DNA from: Acidobacteriota bacterium
GTDB taxonomy: Bacteria > Acidobacteriota > Vicinamibacteria > Vicinamibacterales > SCN-69-37
Direction: 5' to 3'
Assembly (NCBI GenBank): GCA_016716905.1
Contig: JADJUS010000022.1
Location: 806,001-870,000, forward strand
Length of the DNA: 64,000 bases
The notes beneath the pieces are model-generated. The model did not search any database. It was not told where the DNA came from and was given only the letters and a program-made list of their open reading frames with translations. The stretch's first letter is position 1. Each line of letters opens with the position of its first letter. Of the stretch, positions 15,851 through 23,739 are shown piece after piece. The translations under genes and the position numbers were made by a program.

Positions 15851-17274
15851 CAGCCGGTTGCCGTGAGTCGACGACGGGCAGACGGCTCCACCATGTGCCA
15901 GGTCGTCGGGGTCGGCACGAACAGAGAGACATCGCCCAGGTGTGGATACCATCGTTCGCGGACGACAAAGTTCGGGCCTTCAGGATCTCCAAACGCGATG
16001 GCGCCACCGTCGGCTGCGGTCCAACCGTCGCACAGACCCAGCGAAACGGTGGCCCAGTACAGACGCCCGTCGGGGTGCACGGCCATGCCATCACCGGGCA
16101 ACATCCGCCAGGCGTTGATCACCAGGCCATCGGGCAATTCGCGACCCAGCAGTCCACCAAGGAGCCTGCGCGTGCGTGCGCCAAGCAGAAACTTGCGCCA
16201 GTCGCGGAGTTGATTCCCATGGAGCAGGCATTTGTCGCCTTGCACCACGTCGCTGTCGAACCGTGCGTATGGCAATGCCTCGGCTTCAGCCGCAATCGCC
16301 ACCGCGGCCTCGCGCGTGAGAAAGCCGGGCAACATCAGATAGCGGCGCCCACCCGCGCGGTCTTCGGCGAGTCGCCGAAGGCGCTTTGGGTCTTTCCATG
16401 CTGGAGACACGATGTCGGGCCAGTCCAGTGCTTCGTCCCAATTCACCTCGGCGATCGGTGGGGCTGGCGGCGGGGGTGCCGGCTCCCTCAGTCCTTCACG
16501 TCTCGTGTGAACCCCGTCCACCTTTCGCGCCACAACCAGTTGGCAGGCGTATTCCTGCACGAGCCGCGCCGAAAGTCGCAGGCGCCAGATGACGGGGTCT
16601 TCGACCGAGTCGACCTGGTAGTGCGAACGAATACCGAGTGCCTCGCCGTCTCCGCCGAGTGCCGCGAGCAACTCGGCGGCCGAGAACCTTTCCGCCGAAG
16701 GCACACGGTCTGCCCACGCGTAAGGGCAGCTCACAACGAGGGTGCCTCCCGGTCGCAGGAGGGCGTCGGCCTGCGCGAGCACCAGTCGCGGGTTGGCACA
16801 GGAGTCGAGCAGGTTCAACAGGAGCACGTTGTCGAACCCAGCCGGCGCAAATGGCGGGTCGGCGGCGTCGGCCACAATCGCCGTTGGCCCGTAGGACCGC
16901 GCCAGCGCCAGGTTCCAGTCGACGCCGATCACGTCTCGCCGGTGGTACAACCCGCCGCCGCCGCACCCCAGATCGAGAATATTCCCGCTCAGTCTGCTGA
17001 CGAGATCCTCAACGCGACCCGCCAATGGGTCGCTGCCGCAATGGCTGAAGATGCGCACCAGCGCAGCGTCATCGGCGGTCTCGGCCTTCCAGGCACCGGC
17101 ATCTTTCAGAACAACGGGCACACCGTCAATGACGGGGTAGGTGCCGTGACATCGCCCACAGGCGAGGTGATCGGTGCGAGGCTCGAGAAACCCGATCGAG
17201 AGAGAGCCATCATCGGTCCGCCGGCATCGCGGACAGACCAGTGACGTGTGCCGATCAGGGTCGATCCTCCACAT
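15835..17274 (-). CDS. Fused methyltransferase and 2OG-Fe(II) oxygenase
   Basis: The 479-residue protein begins with a Trm112-like zinc ribbon (CPRC near residue 14, CGRC near 38, then GTYPVIDGVPVVL). A class I methyltransferase follows (NILDLGCGGGGLY, VIGVDWNLALA, LRPGGTLVVSCPYAW). From about residue 300 there is a prolyl-4-hydroxylase-like domain (YLMLPGFLTREAAVAIAAEA). Its iron ligands are visible: H-P-D in GMAVHPDGRLYW and the distal His in TTWHMVEPSARRRLT, whose Arg binds 2-oxoglutarate. It is coupled to the downstream carbamoyltransferase. A TATTCT box 7 bases before the ATG suggests its own leaderless promoter within the kinase gene end. Confidence 0.85.
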   Translation of the reverse strand: MWRIDPDRHTSLVCPRCRRTDDGSLSIGFLEPRTDHLACGRCHGTYPVIDGVPVVLKDAGAWKAETADDAALVRIFSHCGSDPLAGRVEDLVSRLSGNILDLGCGGGGLYHRRDVIGVDWNLALARSYGPTAIVADAADPPFAPAGFDNVLLLNLLDSCANPRLVLAQADALLRPGGTLVVSCPYAWADRVPSAERFSAAELLAALGGDGEALGIRSHYQVDSVEDPVIWRLRLSARLVQEYACQLVVARKVDGVHTRREGLREPAPPPPAPPIAEVNWDEALDWPDIVSPAWKDPKRLRRLAEDRAGGRRYLMLPGFLTREAAVAIAAEAEALPYARFDSDVVQGDKCLLHGNQLRDWRKFLLGARTRRLLGGLLGRELPDGLVINAWRMLPGDGMAVHPDGRLYWATVSLGLCDGWTAADGGAIAFGDPEGPNFVVRERWYPHLGDVSLFVPTPTTWHMVEPSARRRLTATGWWVTR

Positions 17275-18535
17275 TGCGCCGAGAATACACTGACAATCCC
17301 TTTTCAGCCGGTCCGCTCATCAGCAGTCCCGGTCCATCCATGCGCAAGCCAACCCGCGCAGGGGGCGCCTCCGAAGCGGCGCTCTTGCGCTGCGGAAGGC
17401 TTTCACTCAGCGGCAAGCGCATCGTGATGGTGGTGCCGCAGCCGAGGCCCTCGCTGTCGGCGGTGATACTGCCACCGTGAAGTTCCACCAGGTGTCTGCT
17501 GATGGCGAGTCCCAGGCCAAGCCCGCCGTACGGCCGGGTGGAGCGGCTGTCGCCCTGGCGAAAGCGCTCAAAGGCATACGGCAGGAACTCTGCAGCCATC
17601 CCAACGCCCGAATCCTGCACCTGCACCTCGATCGCCCTGCCGACGAGCGCGCAGCGAATCACGACGCGGCCGCCCTCGCCCGTGAACTTGATGGCATTGG
17701 ACACCACGTGGCTCAGCACCTGACCCAACCGCTTCGGATCGCCCTCGATCGACGGCAGGCTTCTGGGAACAACCTTGGTGACCGTTATGCCCTTCTCATC
17801 GGCAACGGGCGACAAGTCCGCCACCACGAGCTCCAGCAGTTCAGTCACACGCACCGGCAGCCGTTCCACCTCGAGTTTGCCCGTGACGATCCGGGACACA
17901 TCAAGAATGTCCTCTATCAGTCGGGCCTGGAGGTGCGCATTCCGTCCGATGACATCAATGGCTTGCGCGGTCCGCTCCGGCGACAGTCCGCCCATCTGCA
18001 ACATCTGCACCCAACCCAGGATGGCGTTGAGCGGCGTCCGCAACTCATGCGACATCGTGGCGAGAAAGTCGTCCTTGTGCCGGCTGGCCTCTTCGGCCGC
18101 GGTCAGCCGCGCGAGTTCTCCCTCTTTGCGAGCCGTCACCATGATGCACACACCACCCATGCACACCGGAACGCCGTTTTCGACTTCCACCGTGCCTTTG
18201 CCTTCGACCCAACGCACGGTGCCGTCGGGCGCGACGATGCGGTACTCGGCCTGATGGGGCGTACCGTGCGTTTTTGAGTGCTGCAACGACTCAAGCACAC
18301 GGGGCCGATCCTCGGGGTGAATCTCGCGCTCGAAGCCTGCAAAGGTGCCGTCGAAGCTCCCCGACGGCAGACCATGGAGCGCCTCGAGGTTGTCGGACCA
18401 TCGCATGTGGTTGGTCGTGAAATTCCAGTCCCATGTGCCCATGGCGGCTGCATCCAGGGCGAATCGCAAACGCTGTTCGCTACGCTGGGCGTCTGCCGCA
18501 AGGCCCGCCATCTCAATCTCGACGTCAGCGTTCAT
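17255..18535 (-). CDS. PAS-domain sensor histidine kinase
   Basis: The 426-residue cytosolic kinase has a PAS fold (about residues 22-140: LDAAAMGTWDWNFTTNHMRW, then HPEDR and the PAC part). The HisKA domain carries phospho-accepting His163 in MSHELRTPLNAILGW. The HATPase domain has N-box HVVSNAIKFT, G1 VQDSGVGM, F-box FERFRQGD and G2 GGLGLGLAISRHLVELHGG. No membrane segment is present. The ATG at 18535 overlaps the upstream receiver gene by 11 bases, so receiver and kinase are translationally coupled. The longer open frame upstream runs through the receiver gene and is not real. Confidence 0.93.
   Translation of the reverse strand: MNADVEIEMAGLAADAQRSEQRLRFALDAAAMGTWDWNFTTNHMRWSDNLEALHGLPSGSFDGTFAGFEREIHPEDRPRVLESLQHSKTHGTPHQAEYRIVAPDGTVRWVEGKGTVEVENGVPVCMGGVCIMVTARKEGELARLTAAEEASRHKDDFLATMSHELRTPLNAILGWVQMLQMGGLSPERTAQAIDVIGRNAHLQARLIEDILDVSRIVTGKLEVERLPVRVTELLELVVADLSPVADEKGITVTKVVPRSLPSIEGDPKRLGQVLSHVVSNAIKFTGEGGRVVIRCALVGRAIEVQVQDSGVGMAAEFLPYAFERFRQGDSRSTRPYGGLGLGLAISRHLVELHGGSITADSEGLGCGTTITMRLPLSESLPQRKSAASEAPPARVGLRMDGPGLLMSGPAEKGLSVYSRRNVEDRP
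17282..17287 (-). promoter_or_regulatory. -10 box TATTCT for the methyltransferase/oxygenase gene
   Basis: On the minus strand TATTCT is followed by 7 bases and ATG 17274. It lies within the last codons of the upstream histidine kinase gene, so the carbamoylation pair may be transcribed independently of the two-component genes. Confidence 0.45.
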
Positions 18536-18908
18536 TGCGGCCAATGTCCTGTTCGGCCAGGAACGCCGACAGCAATTCAATGTCCACCGGCTTCGTAAAG
18601 TGCCGATCGAATCCCGCTTCAGCGGCGCGGGCCTTGTGCGCAGCCTCCCCCATACCTGACAGCGCCACGAGGGTGAGCGTCGCTCCGCGCCGGCGACGGA
18701 GTTCCTCCGCCACTTCGTACCCACTGACACCAGGCATGCCAATGTCCAGAATGGCCACGTCGGGCTGAAATTCCGTGGCCAGGGCCAGGGCGGTCGGGCC
18801 ATCTTCGGCAGTTGCGACGATGTATCCCTGGCGTTCAAGCACGAATGCGAGCATGTCGCGGCCATCCGCATAGTCATCCGCCACGAGGATTCGCAAGGCC
18901 TGGGTCAT
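18525..18908 (-). CDS. Single-domain response regulator
   Basis: The 127-residue protein consists of one receiver domain. It has the acidic pair DD at residues 11-12, phospho-acceptor Asp55 (VAILDIGMPGVSGYE), the Ser/Thr switch (ALSGMG) and the conserved Lys (FTKPVD). There is no output domain, so it probably passes phosphate to, or modulates, the kinase encoded downstream. The start used is ATG 18908; ATG 18932 would add eight residues and has a GAGGAAA sequence rather far upstream. Confidence 0.9.
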   Translation of the reverse strand: MTQALRILVADDYADGRDMLAFVLERQGYIVATAEDGPTALALATEFQPDVAILDIGMPGVSGYEVAEELRRRRGATLTLVALSGMGEAAHKARAAEAGFDRHFTKPVDIELLSAFLAEQDIGRNER

Positions 18909-19104
18909 GCTGCAGAACGCTCCAGCACGCATCGTGCCATGATCTTTCCTCGCTTATTCGTACGCGCCTGACGGAAGGGCGTCATCGAAATGCCGCTCTT
19001 TACCTTTTGTGGACACAGAATTGGCCACGATCGGCACCCGACTACTCTCCCTTGTCATCTCACGCACATCCGGCCTGTGACTGCGTGGCTGCCAACGCAT
19101 TCGA

Positions 19105-19110
19105 TATAGT
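19105..19110 (+). promoter_or_regulatory. -10 box TATAGT upstream of the phosphotransfer-like gene
   Basis: TATAGT is followed by 6 bases and GTG 19117, with no Shine-Dalgarno sequence. It is one of the clearest leaderless arrangements in the window. The roughly 200 bases between the divergent gene pair (18909-19116) hold no other feature that I can support. Confidence 0.55.
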
Positions 19111-19116
19111 GCAGAC

Positions 19117-19761
19117 GTGCTTCCGAATCCTGACCAGTTCAGCCGCTTCCTGGAGGTTTTTGTCCATGATCTCCGCTCGCCGCTGGGCGTGGCTCAGGGC
19201 TACATGAATCTGCTGCAGGGCGGGCAGTTGGCTGACGCGGATCGCGCGCGCGCGATGAAGGGGGTTGTGAATGCCCTGAGTCGGCTGACAACTCTGGTGG
19301 ACCACGCCGGAGAACTCACGTCCCTTGACCGGGGAGAGGGTCACGGCGGCGTCCGTGTGGCTGCCGATGAAGTGTGCCACCGGGTCATGGCACAGGCGAC
19401 GCGCCGCGGTGTGCTTACCGAGTCTTCGGGGATCGCTGCCGGTGTGTCGGTGAGGGCGGGCCACAGCGTGGATGCGCTGGTGGACGCGATCGCCCTCCTT
19501 CTTGATCTGGCATCGACGCATGGGCCGGCAACTCCGAAATGGCTCCTGCGGACGCGGATCGACGGCGGCGTCCTCAGCTTCGCGCTCACGCCGCCTGAGA
19601 CGGAGGTTGTTGCGGATCTGGTGCCTTGTGATCCCTGGTCGTACGGAAAAGTTGACTACCTTGTCGCCCATCGTCGGCTTATTTCTGTGGGCGGGGGCGC
19701 GTGGTGCCAAGTTGGCAAGACTCGTGCAAGTTGCGTGACATTGCCGGTGGAACCTGTATGA
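19117..19761 (+). CDS. Degenerate histidine-kinase-like protein, possible ChpT-type phosphotransferase
   Basis: The 214-residue soluble protein opens with an H-box (FVHDLRSPLGVAQGYMNLLQ, His at about residue 18) in a two-helix DHp-like hairpin ending TLVDHAGELTSLDRG. The remainder has the outline of a kinase catalytic domain (VDALVDAIALLLDLAS, DGGVLSFALTPPE, RRLISVGGGAWCQV). The N-box Asn and the D-x-G-x-G ATP motif are missing. This matches histidine phosphotransferases of the ChpT type, which pass phosphate without binding ATP. It overlaps the NtrC-type regulator by 4 bases, making that regulator the likely partner. Confidence 0.65.
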   Translation: MLPNPDQFSRFLEVFVHDLRSPLGVAQGYMNLLQGGQLADADRARAMKGVVNALSRLTTLVDHAGELTSLDRGEGHGGVRVAADEVCHRVMAQATRRGVLTESSGIAAGVSVRAGHSVDALVDAIALLLDLASTHGPATPKWLLRTRIDGGVLSFALTPPETEVVADLVPCDPWSYGKVDYLVAHRRLISVGGGAWCQVGKTRASCVTLPVEPV

Positions 19762-21269
19762 ATGCCCGTATAGCGCTCGTTGATGATGATCCCGCGTTCG
19801 CTGAGTATTTGCAGGTCTTTCTCCAGACCCGCGGATACACCGTTGATGTCCATCACAACGGGGCCACCCTGCTTGAACACCTGCAGACCGGTGCAGCGCC
19901 CCATATCGTCCTGCTCGACGTCGAAATGCCCGATCTGGACGGCCTGGAGACGTTGCGTGAGATCCGGCGTCTGCAGCCGACGGCCGAGGTCATTATGCTG
20001 TCGGGCCGCCAGGCGCCTGCGACCATTGTCGAGGCCGTCCGTCTGGGCGCCACAGACTATGTGCTGAAGGGCGGGAGTCCCGGCGGGCTCGGCGAGGCGG
20101 CACTGGAGGCCGCCATTCGCAACGCTCTTGAGCGTCAATCAATGACGGCCGAGATTGCCCGCCTCGGAGCGCAGTTGGCCGAAGACCCGCAGGGACTGCA
20201 GCCCTACTGGAGCGACTCCCATTCCATGCACGTGGTGATGGACATGGTGGACCGCGTCGCCGACAGCGCCGTGGGTGTGCTGATGCGTGGTGAAAGCGGT
20301 GTGGGCAAGGAAGTGATCGCACGCGAACTGCACCGGCGCTCGTCGCGGCGCACCCAGTCATTCGTCAAGGTCAACTGCGCGGCGTTGCCCGCGGAACTGC
20401 TGGAAAGTGAACTGTTCGGCCACGAGCGGGGCGCCTTTACCGGCGCCGGCACGTCGCGCGTGGGCAAATTCGAGTTTGCCCACCGGGGCACCTTGATGCT
20501 CGATGAAATCGGGGAAATGCCGGCGGCGCTCCAGGCGAAGTTGCTGCACGTGCTCCAGGACGGTGCGCTCACGCGCTTGGGCAGCAACCAGACCATCGAC
20601 GTGGACGTCCGGATCATCGCCGCCACCAATCGCGACCTGGAAGCCATGATGGCGGCCGGCACATTCCGGGAAGATTTGTACTACCGCCTGCAGGTCATCG
20701 AGATCCGTGTGCCGCCATTGCGTGAGCGCCGCGAAGAAATCCCTGCGCTGATCGAGTACTTCCTGGCCAAGTACTCCGCCGTGTATCGCCGCCCGCTCCG
20801 CCGCCCCAGTCAACGGCTGCAGGAGGCCCTGCTGGCGCATGCCTGGCCGGGCAACATCCGCGAACTTGAGAACATGATGAAGCGGTTCGTGGTGTTGCAG
20901 GATGAGACATTCATCTTCAGCGAACTTCAGCGGCCGCGTGAGGGCGTGCGCGGATCCGTCACGTCATCGCCGGCTGCGGCGCCCGCGCCTGCGTCGGCCG
21001 ACTCCACGTCACTGCCTCGCGCCGCGCGAACAGTGCCGCTCCCTGATCCACAAAACCAACGGGATCAGGATGTCACGTCGGAACAGCCGGTGGACCTGCC
21101 CACCCTGGCACGTGCGGCGGCGCAGCGTGCTGAACACAAAGCCATCAATGAGGCACTCGATCGCTTTCGGTGGAATCGCCGCAAAGCCGCGACATACCTC
21201 GGCGTGAGCTACAAGACACTGCTCAACAAGATGAAGGAATGCGGAATCTCCGATCGCGAGCAGGCCTGA
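19758..21269 (+). CDS. NtrC-family sigma-54-dependent response regulator
   Basis: The 503-residue protein has a receiver (Asp54 in VLLDVEMPDLDG, Lys in VLKGG). A sigma-54 AAA+ domain follows with Walker A GESGVGKE at 178-185, the sigma-54-contacting loop GAFTGA at 225-230, Walker B GTLMLDEIGEMP and the arginine-finger region. A proline/alanine-rich linker leads to a Fis-type helix-turn-helix (NEALDRFRWNRRKAATYLGVSYKTLLNKM). It activates sigma-54 holoenzyme at remote sites. A promoter matching the sigma-54 GG-N10-GC rule lies 120 bases downstream, before the Crp/Fnr gene. Confidence 0.95.
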   Translation: MNARIALVDDDPAFAEYLQVFLQTRGYTVDVHHNGATLLEHLQTGAAPHIVLLDVEMPDLDGLETLREIRRLQPTAEVIMLSGRQAPATIVEAVRLGATDYVLKGGSPGGLGEAALEAAIRNALERQSMTAEIARLGAQLAEDPQGLQPYWSDSHSMHVVMDMVDRVADSAVGVLMRGESGVGKEVIARELHRRSSRRTQSFVKVNCAALPAELLESELFGHERGAFTGAGTSRVGKFEFAHRGTLMLDEIGEMPAALQAKLLHVLQDGALTRLGSNQTIDVDVRIIAATNRDLEAMMAAGTFREDLYYRLQVIEIRVPPLRERREEIPALIEYFLAKYSAVYRRPLRRPSQRLQEALLAHAWPGNIRELENMMKRFVVLQDETFIFSELQRPREGVRGSVTSSPAAAPAPASADSTSLPRAARTVPLPDPQNQRDQDVTSEQPVDLPTLARAAAQRAEHKAINEALDRFRWNRRKAATYLGVSYKTLLNKMKECGISDREQA

Positions 21270-21386
21270 TTCCCGCGCAGAAAGACATTACCAACGTTGG
21301 GTAACCGGGTGCCGAGTCATTGGCGCGGCTTGGTCGTGATCCTTCCGTTTCTCGCGCTTCGCACTGCAAAAACACCAAAATGGGGT

Positions 21387-21403
21387 TCGGCACAGGAGTT
21401 GCA
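21387..21403 (+). promoter_or_regulatory. Sigma-54-type -24/-12 promoter
   Basis: TCGGCACAGGAGTTGCA has GG at 21389-21390, exactly 10 bases, then GC at 21401-21402, and differs from the TGGCAC-N5-TTGCA consensus at one base. It lies between the NtrC-type activator gene and the Crp/Fnr gene. The predicted transcription start falls within a few bases of ATG 21416, so either the message is nearly leaderless or the true start codon is downstream. Confidence 0.5.
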
Positions 21404-21415
21404 CTGTAAGGGCGC

Positions 21416-22087
21416 ATGCGAACTTCAACAAGCAACCCCACTCTGTCGCTGCGCGGTCTGCTGGAAACAACGAGCGCGTCCTTCACGGTCGTGCGCCATT
21501 GGCCAGGAGAAGTGATCTTCTATCAGGGCGACGACGCCGACACAGTGATGCACATCGAAGAGGGCCGTGTGCGCCTTTCGGTGTCGGGGGCGTCAGGCAA
21601 GGGCGCAATCTTCGGTCTGATGGGACCGGGCTCGTTCCTCGGCGAAGACGTGCTCGGTGGTCGCAGCCGCCGACGGCAGACCGCCACAGCCCTTATCGAA
21701 ACCGAACTGCTGGTGTTGAAGAAAACCGAGATGACCCGCCTCATTCGTGCGGACGAGGCCATCTCTGAGCGATTCATCACGCACACCTTGGCGCGCAAGG
21801 CGTCGCTTGAAACGGATCTGACGGTCCAGCTCTTGTGCTCGGGCGAGGACCGGCTCATCCACACGCTGCTCACGCTCGCCGGATGCGACAGCCGTTGCAA
21901 TGGACGGTATGCGCTCCCGAAGGTGTCACAGGAGGTCATCGCAGAGATGGTCGGCACCACCCGCTCACGCGTGAACTTCTTCATGGGCAAATTCAAGAAG
22001 CACGGCTTCCTTGAGAAGCAGGGCGACCTGCTGCAGGTCATTCCGTCCAACCTTGCGTTTCTGCGAGCTGACAGCCGTGCGCTCTAA
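21416..22087 (+). CDS. Crp/Fnr-family transcriptional regulator
   Basis: The 223-residue protein has a cyclic-nucleotide-binding beta-roll (PGEVIFYQGDDADTVMHIEEG, then VRLSV and GPGSFLGEDVLGG). A dimerisation helix follows, then a winged helix (KVSQEVIAEMVGTTRSRVNFFMGKFKKHG). The G-E-x-x-x-R-(S/T) cAMP signature is not clearly present and there are no N-terminal iron-sulfur cysteines, so the effector is unknown. The preceding sigma-54-like promoter links its expression to the NtrC-type regulator. Downstream genes include csbD, a general stress gene. Confidence 0.9.
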   Translation: MRTSTSNPTLSLRGLLETTSASFTVVRHWPGEVIFYQGDDADTVMHIEEGRVRLSVSGASGKGAIFGLMGPGSFLGEDVLGGRSRRRQTATALIETELLVLKKTEMTRLIRADEAISERFITHTLARKASLETDLTVQLLCSGEDRLIHTLLTLAGCDSRCNGRYALPKVSQEVIAEMVGTTRSRVNFFMGKFKKHGFLEKQGDLLQVIPSNLAFLRADSRAL

Positions 22088-22091
22088 CGCC

Positions 22092-22250
22092 ATGACGTAC
22101 GTGGTGCCACCCGATTCCGAGAAGGCCCCGGTGGTGCCGCCCACTGATCCGCAGGCGCCGGACGTGGAGCGCGAGCCGAACATTGATCCACCACCGATGG
22201 ATCCACCGATGACCGATCCGCCTGGGGTGCCGCCGGCGCCCATGGCCTGA
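22092..22250 (+). CDS. Small proline-rich hypothetical protein
   Basis: The 52-residue frame is almost entirely Pro, Asp, Met and Val (PPDSEKAPVVPPTDPQAPD, PPPMDPPMTDPPGVPPAPMA). It starts 4 bases after the Crp/Fnr stop but has no ribosome site. It could be a short disordered protein read by re-initiation or a chance frame. Confidence 0.3.
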   Translation: MTYVVPPDSEKAPVVPPTDPQAPDVEREPNIDPPPMDPPMTDPPGVPPAPMA

Positions 22251-22288
22251 CTCACACGACGCACACGCACACGCACAAAGGAGATCAG

Positions 22289-22495
22289 ATGTTGAACAAG
22301 AACGAACGTGAAGGAAAAGTGGACAAGGTCAAGGGCAAGGTCAAGGAGACCGTCGGCCGCATCACCAATGACCCGGTGCTCGAAGACGAGGGCGTGCGGG
22401 ATCAGGCCTCAGGCGAAGTCCAGGACACCGTTGGAAAAGTTCAGCGAAAAGTCGGAGAAGCCGTCGAAAACGTCGGCAAGAAACTCAAGCACTGA
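22289..22495 (+). CDS. CsbD-family stress protein
   Basis: The 68-residue, highly charged protein has the CsbD pattern: EGKVDKVKGKVKETVGRITND, then a second half with DTVGKVQRKVGEAVENVGKK. It is a general-stress protein without known enzymatic activity. A strong AAAGGAGAT ribosome site precedes the ATG. A CACACG-rich stretch (22256-22277) lies directly upstream. The Crp/Fnr gene upstream may regulate it. Confidence 0.9.
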   Translation: MLNKNEREGKVDKVKGKVKETVGRITNDPVLEDEGVRDQASGEVQDTVGKVQRKVGEAVENVGKKLKH

Positions 22496-22499
22496 CGGG

Positions 22500-22709
22500 C
22501 TACAGCTTCCGCTTGAACGCGCCGTCCTGGAAAATTGACCCGTCCACCAGGATGTGCGCGCCGTCCTGATAGGACGGTCCGAGCGCGCTGTGCGGGCACG
22601 CCGGGCAGCCATGCGCGTCTTTGCCGCCCGAGATCCAGTTCAGCACGTCGTCGCTGATCTCATCGTCTGGCGCCTGGTCGCGTGGGGGATTCTCGGGGTC
22701 TGTCGCCAT
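22500..22709 (-). CDS. Small protein with a double-glycine, leader-like N-terminal half
   Basis: The 69-residue protein begins with an acidic region and the segment DDEISDDVLNWISGGKD. This resembles the L-S-D-x-x-L-x-x-(I/V)-S-G-G cleavage region of Nif11-type and other double-glycine peptide leaders. The 40-residue remainder (HGCPACPHSALGPSYQDGAH, then ILVDGSIFQDGAFKRKL) has two cysteines in C-P-A-C. A TATCCT box 6 bases upstream supports expression. No maturase, protease or peptide exporter is adjacent. It may be a precursor peptide or simply a small zinc-binding protein. Confidence 0.55.
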   Translation of the reverse strand: MATDPENPPRDQAPDDEISDDVLNWISGGKDAHGCPACPHSALGPSYQDGAHILVDGSIFQDGAFKRKL

Positions 22710-22715
22710 GGATTG

Positions 22716-22721
22716 AGGATA
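22716..22721 (-). promoter_or_regulatory. -10 box TATCCT for the small leader-like gene
   Basis: On the minus strand TATCCT is followed by 6 bases and ATG 22709. It is consistent with leaderless transcription of the small gene, independent of the glycosyltransferase operon upstream. Confidence 0.45.
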
Positions 22722-22736
22722 CACCTGCCGGAGCGC

Positions 22737-23708
22737 CTACTCCGAGGGCCCCGACCGCGTCTGCGCGGTCACGGGCGGCGACACGTGTTCGCCTTCCAGA
22801 TCAAGGGAGAAACCTTGAGGCGAATTCGCCATGGGTGTCATCACGGCGTTCAGCGTCTTCACGAACTCTTTCCAGCGGAGGGCCAGCAGTGGGTGAATCA
22901 AGCTGCCCAGAATAGACCAGTGGATGAGCACTCGGGCGGCGGTGGTGGGCCTGAGAATGCGCATGCTCGGGATGGCCAACAGAATCAGTTGCGACCGCAA
23001 CTTCACGCTGTCCCATCGGTTGGTCGGCGAATGGTGATGCACCACCTGCAGCGCCGGATCGATGAGCAGGCGGCCATGGCGCGCGGCCTGTTTCGAAACC
23101 AGCAGATCCTCGCCAGGGGAATACCCCACCAGCCACGGCAGTGGCAGCAACTGACTGACCGCGCTGCGTCGGTAGGTCATGCAAAACCCGCACATGAACT
23201 CTGTGTCGAAGGGCCGGCCTTCGTGGGGCCACTTGTACGCGGACCCGGCCATACCCGTCACACTCAAACGGCCGGGCTTGCGACCGGCGATCAGGAAGAT
23301 GCGGCGGAACAGATACCCGGCAAACGAGCCCCCGGGGGCCACATCCACACCCCCGACACCCATCAACTGCGAATCCTGCTCGTAGTGGGCCCGCAGCTTG
23401 CTCAGAAAATCCTCCGGGACCTCAACGTCGTCGTCGAGAAAGACGATGACGTCGCCGGTCACGATCGATGCGGCGACTCTTCTCGATGCATACAGGCCGT
23501 CCTGTACCTGCTTGCGATGGTACGTGAATCCAAACCCGGCGGCTGTTGCGCGCTCGCGCAAGGTCGAGACGAACACATCAGCCAAATCTCCATCGTCGAT
23601 GATGACGATTTCATCGCCTGATTCCGGCCTGCATGATCGCGACAGCGAACCCACGCATCGCTCAACTTCGAGCGGACGGTTCCTGGTGCAGATACAGAGA
23701 CTCAGCAT
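22737..23708 (-). CDS. Glycosyltransferase family 2
   Basis: The 323-residue GT-A protein has the start LSLCICTRNRPLEVERCV, a nucleotide-binding acidic site (EIVIIDDGD) and the D-x-D region (VIVFLDDDVEVPEDFL). An acceptor region with GYSPGEDLLVSKQ and a C-terminal HWSILGSLIHPLLAL hydrophobic part follow. It probably adds a sugar to a lipid-linked glycan on the cytoplasmic face. It is the last gene of the minus-strand run that begins with asnB, 31 bases after the large GT-B gene. Confidence 0.88.
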   Translation of the reverse strand: MLSLCICTRNRPLEVERCVGSLSRSCRPESGDEIVIIDDGDLADVFVSTLRERATAAGFGFTYHRKQVQDGLYASRRVAASIVTGDVIVFLDDDVEVPEDFLSKLRAHYEQDSQLMGVGGVDVAPGGSFAGYLFRRIFLIAGRKPGRLSVTGMAGSAYKWPHEGRPFDTEFMCGFCMTYRRSAVSQLLPLPWLVGYSPGEDLLVSKQAARHGRLLIDPALQVVHHHSPTNRWDSVKLRSQLILLAIPSMRILRPTTAARVLIHWSILGSLIHPLLALRWKEFVKTLNAVMTPMANSPQGFSLDLEGEHVSPPVTAQTRSGPSE

Positions 23709-23739
23709 GAAGAGTGGACAAAGTCTGGCACAAACCTCG

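Noticed and set aside
15613..17244. A 543-codon plus-strand frame opposite the methyltransferase/oxygenase and carbamoyltransferase genes
   Set aside because: It shows low-complexity composition, while the opposite strand has catalytic motifs of three known families.
22554..23621. A 355-codon plus-strand frame opposite the GT2 gene
   Set aside because: It is a codon-position shadow of a recognised glycosyltransferase, with no ribosome site or motif.
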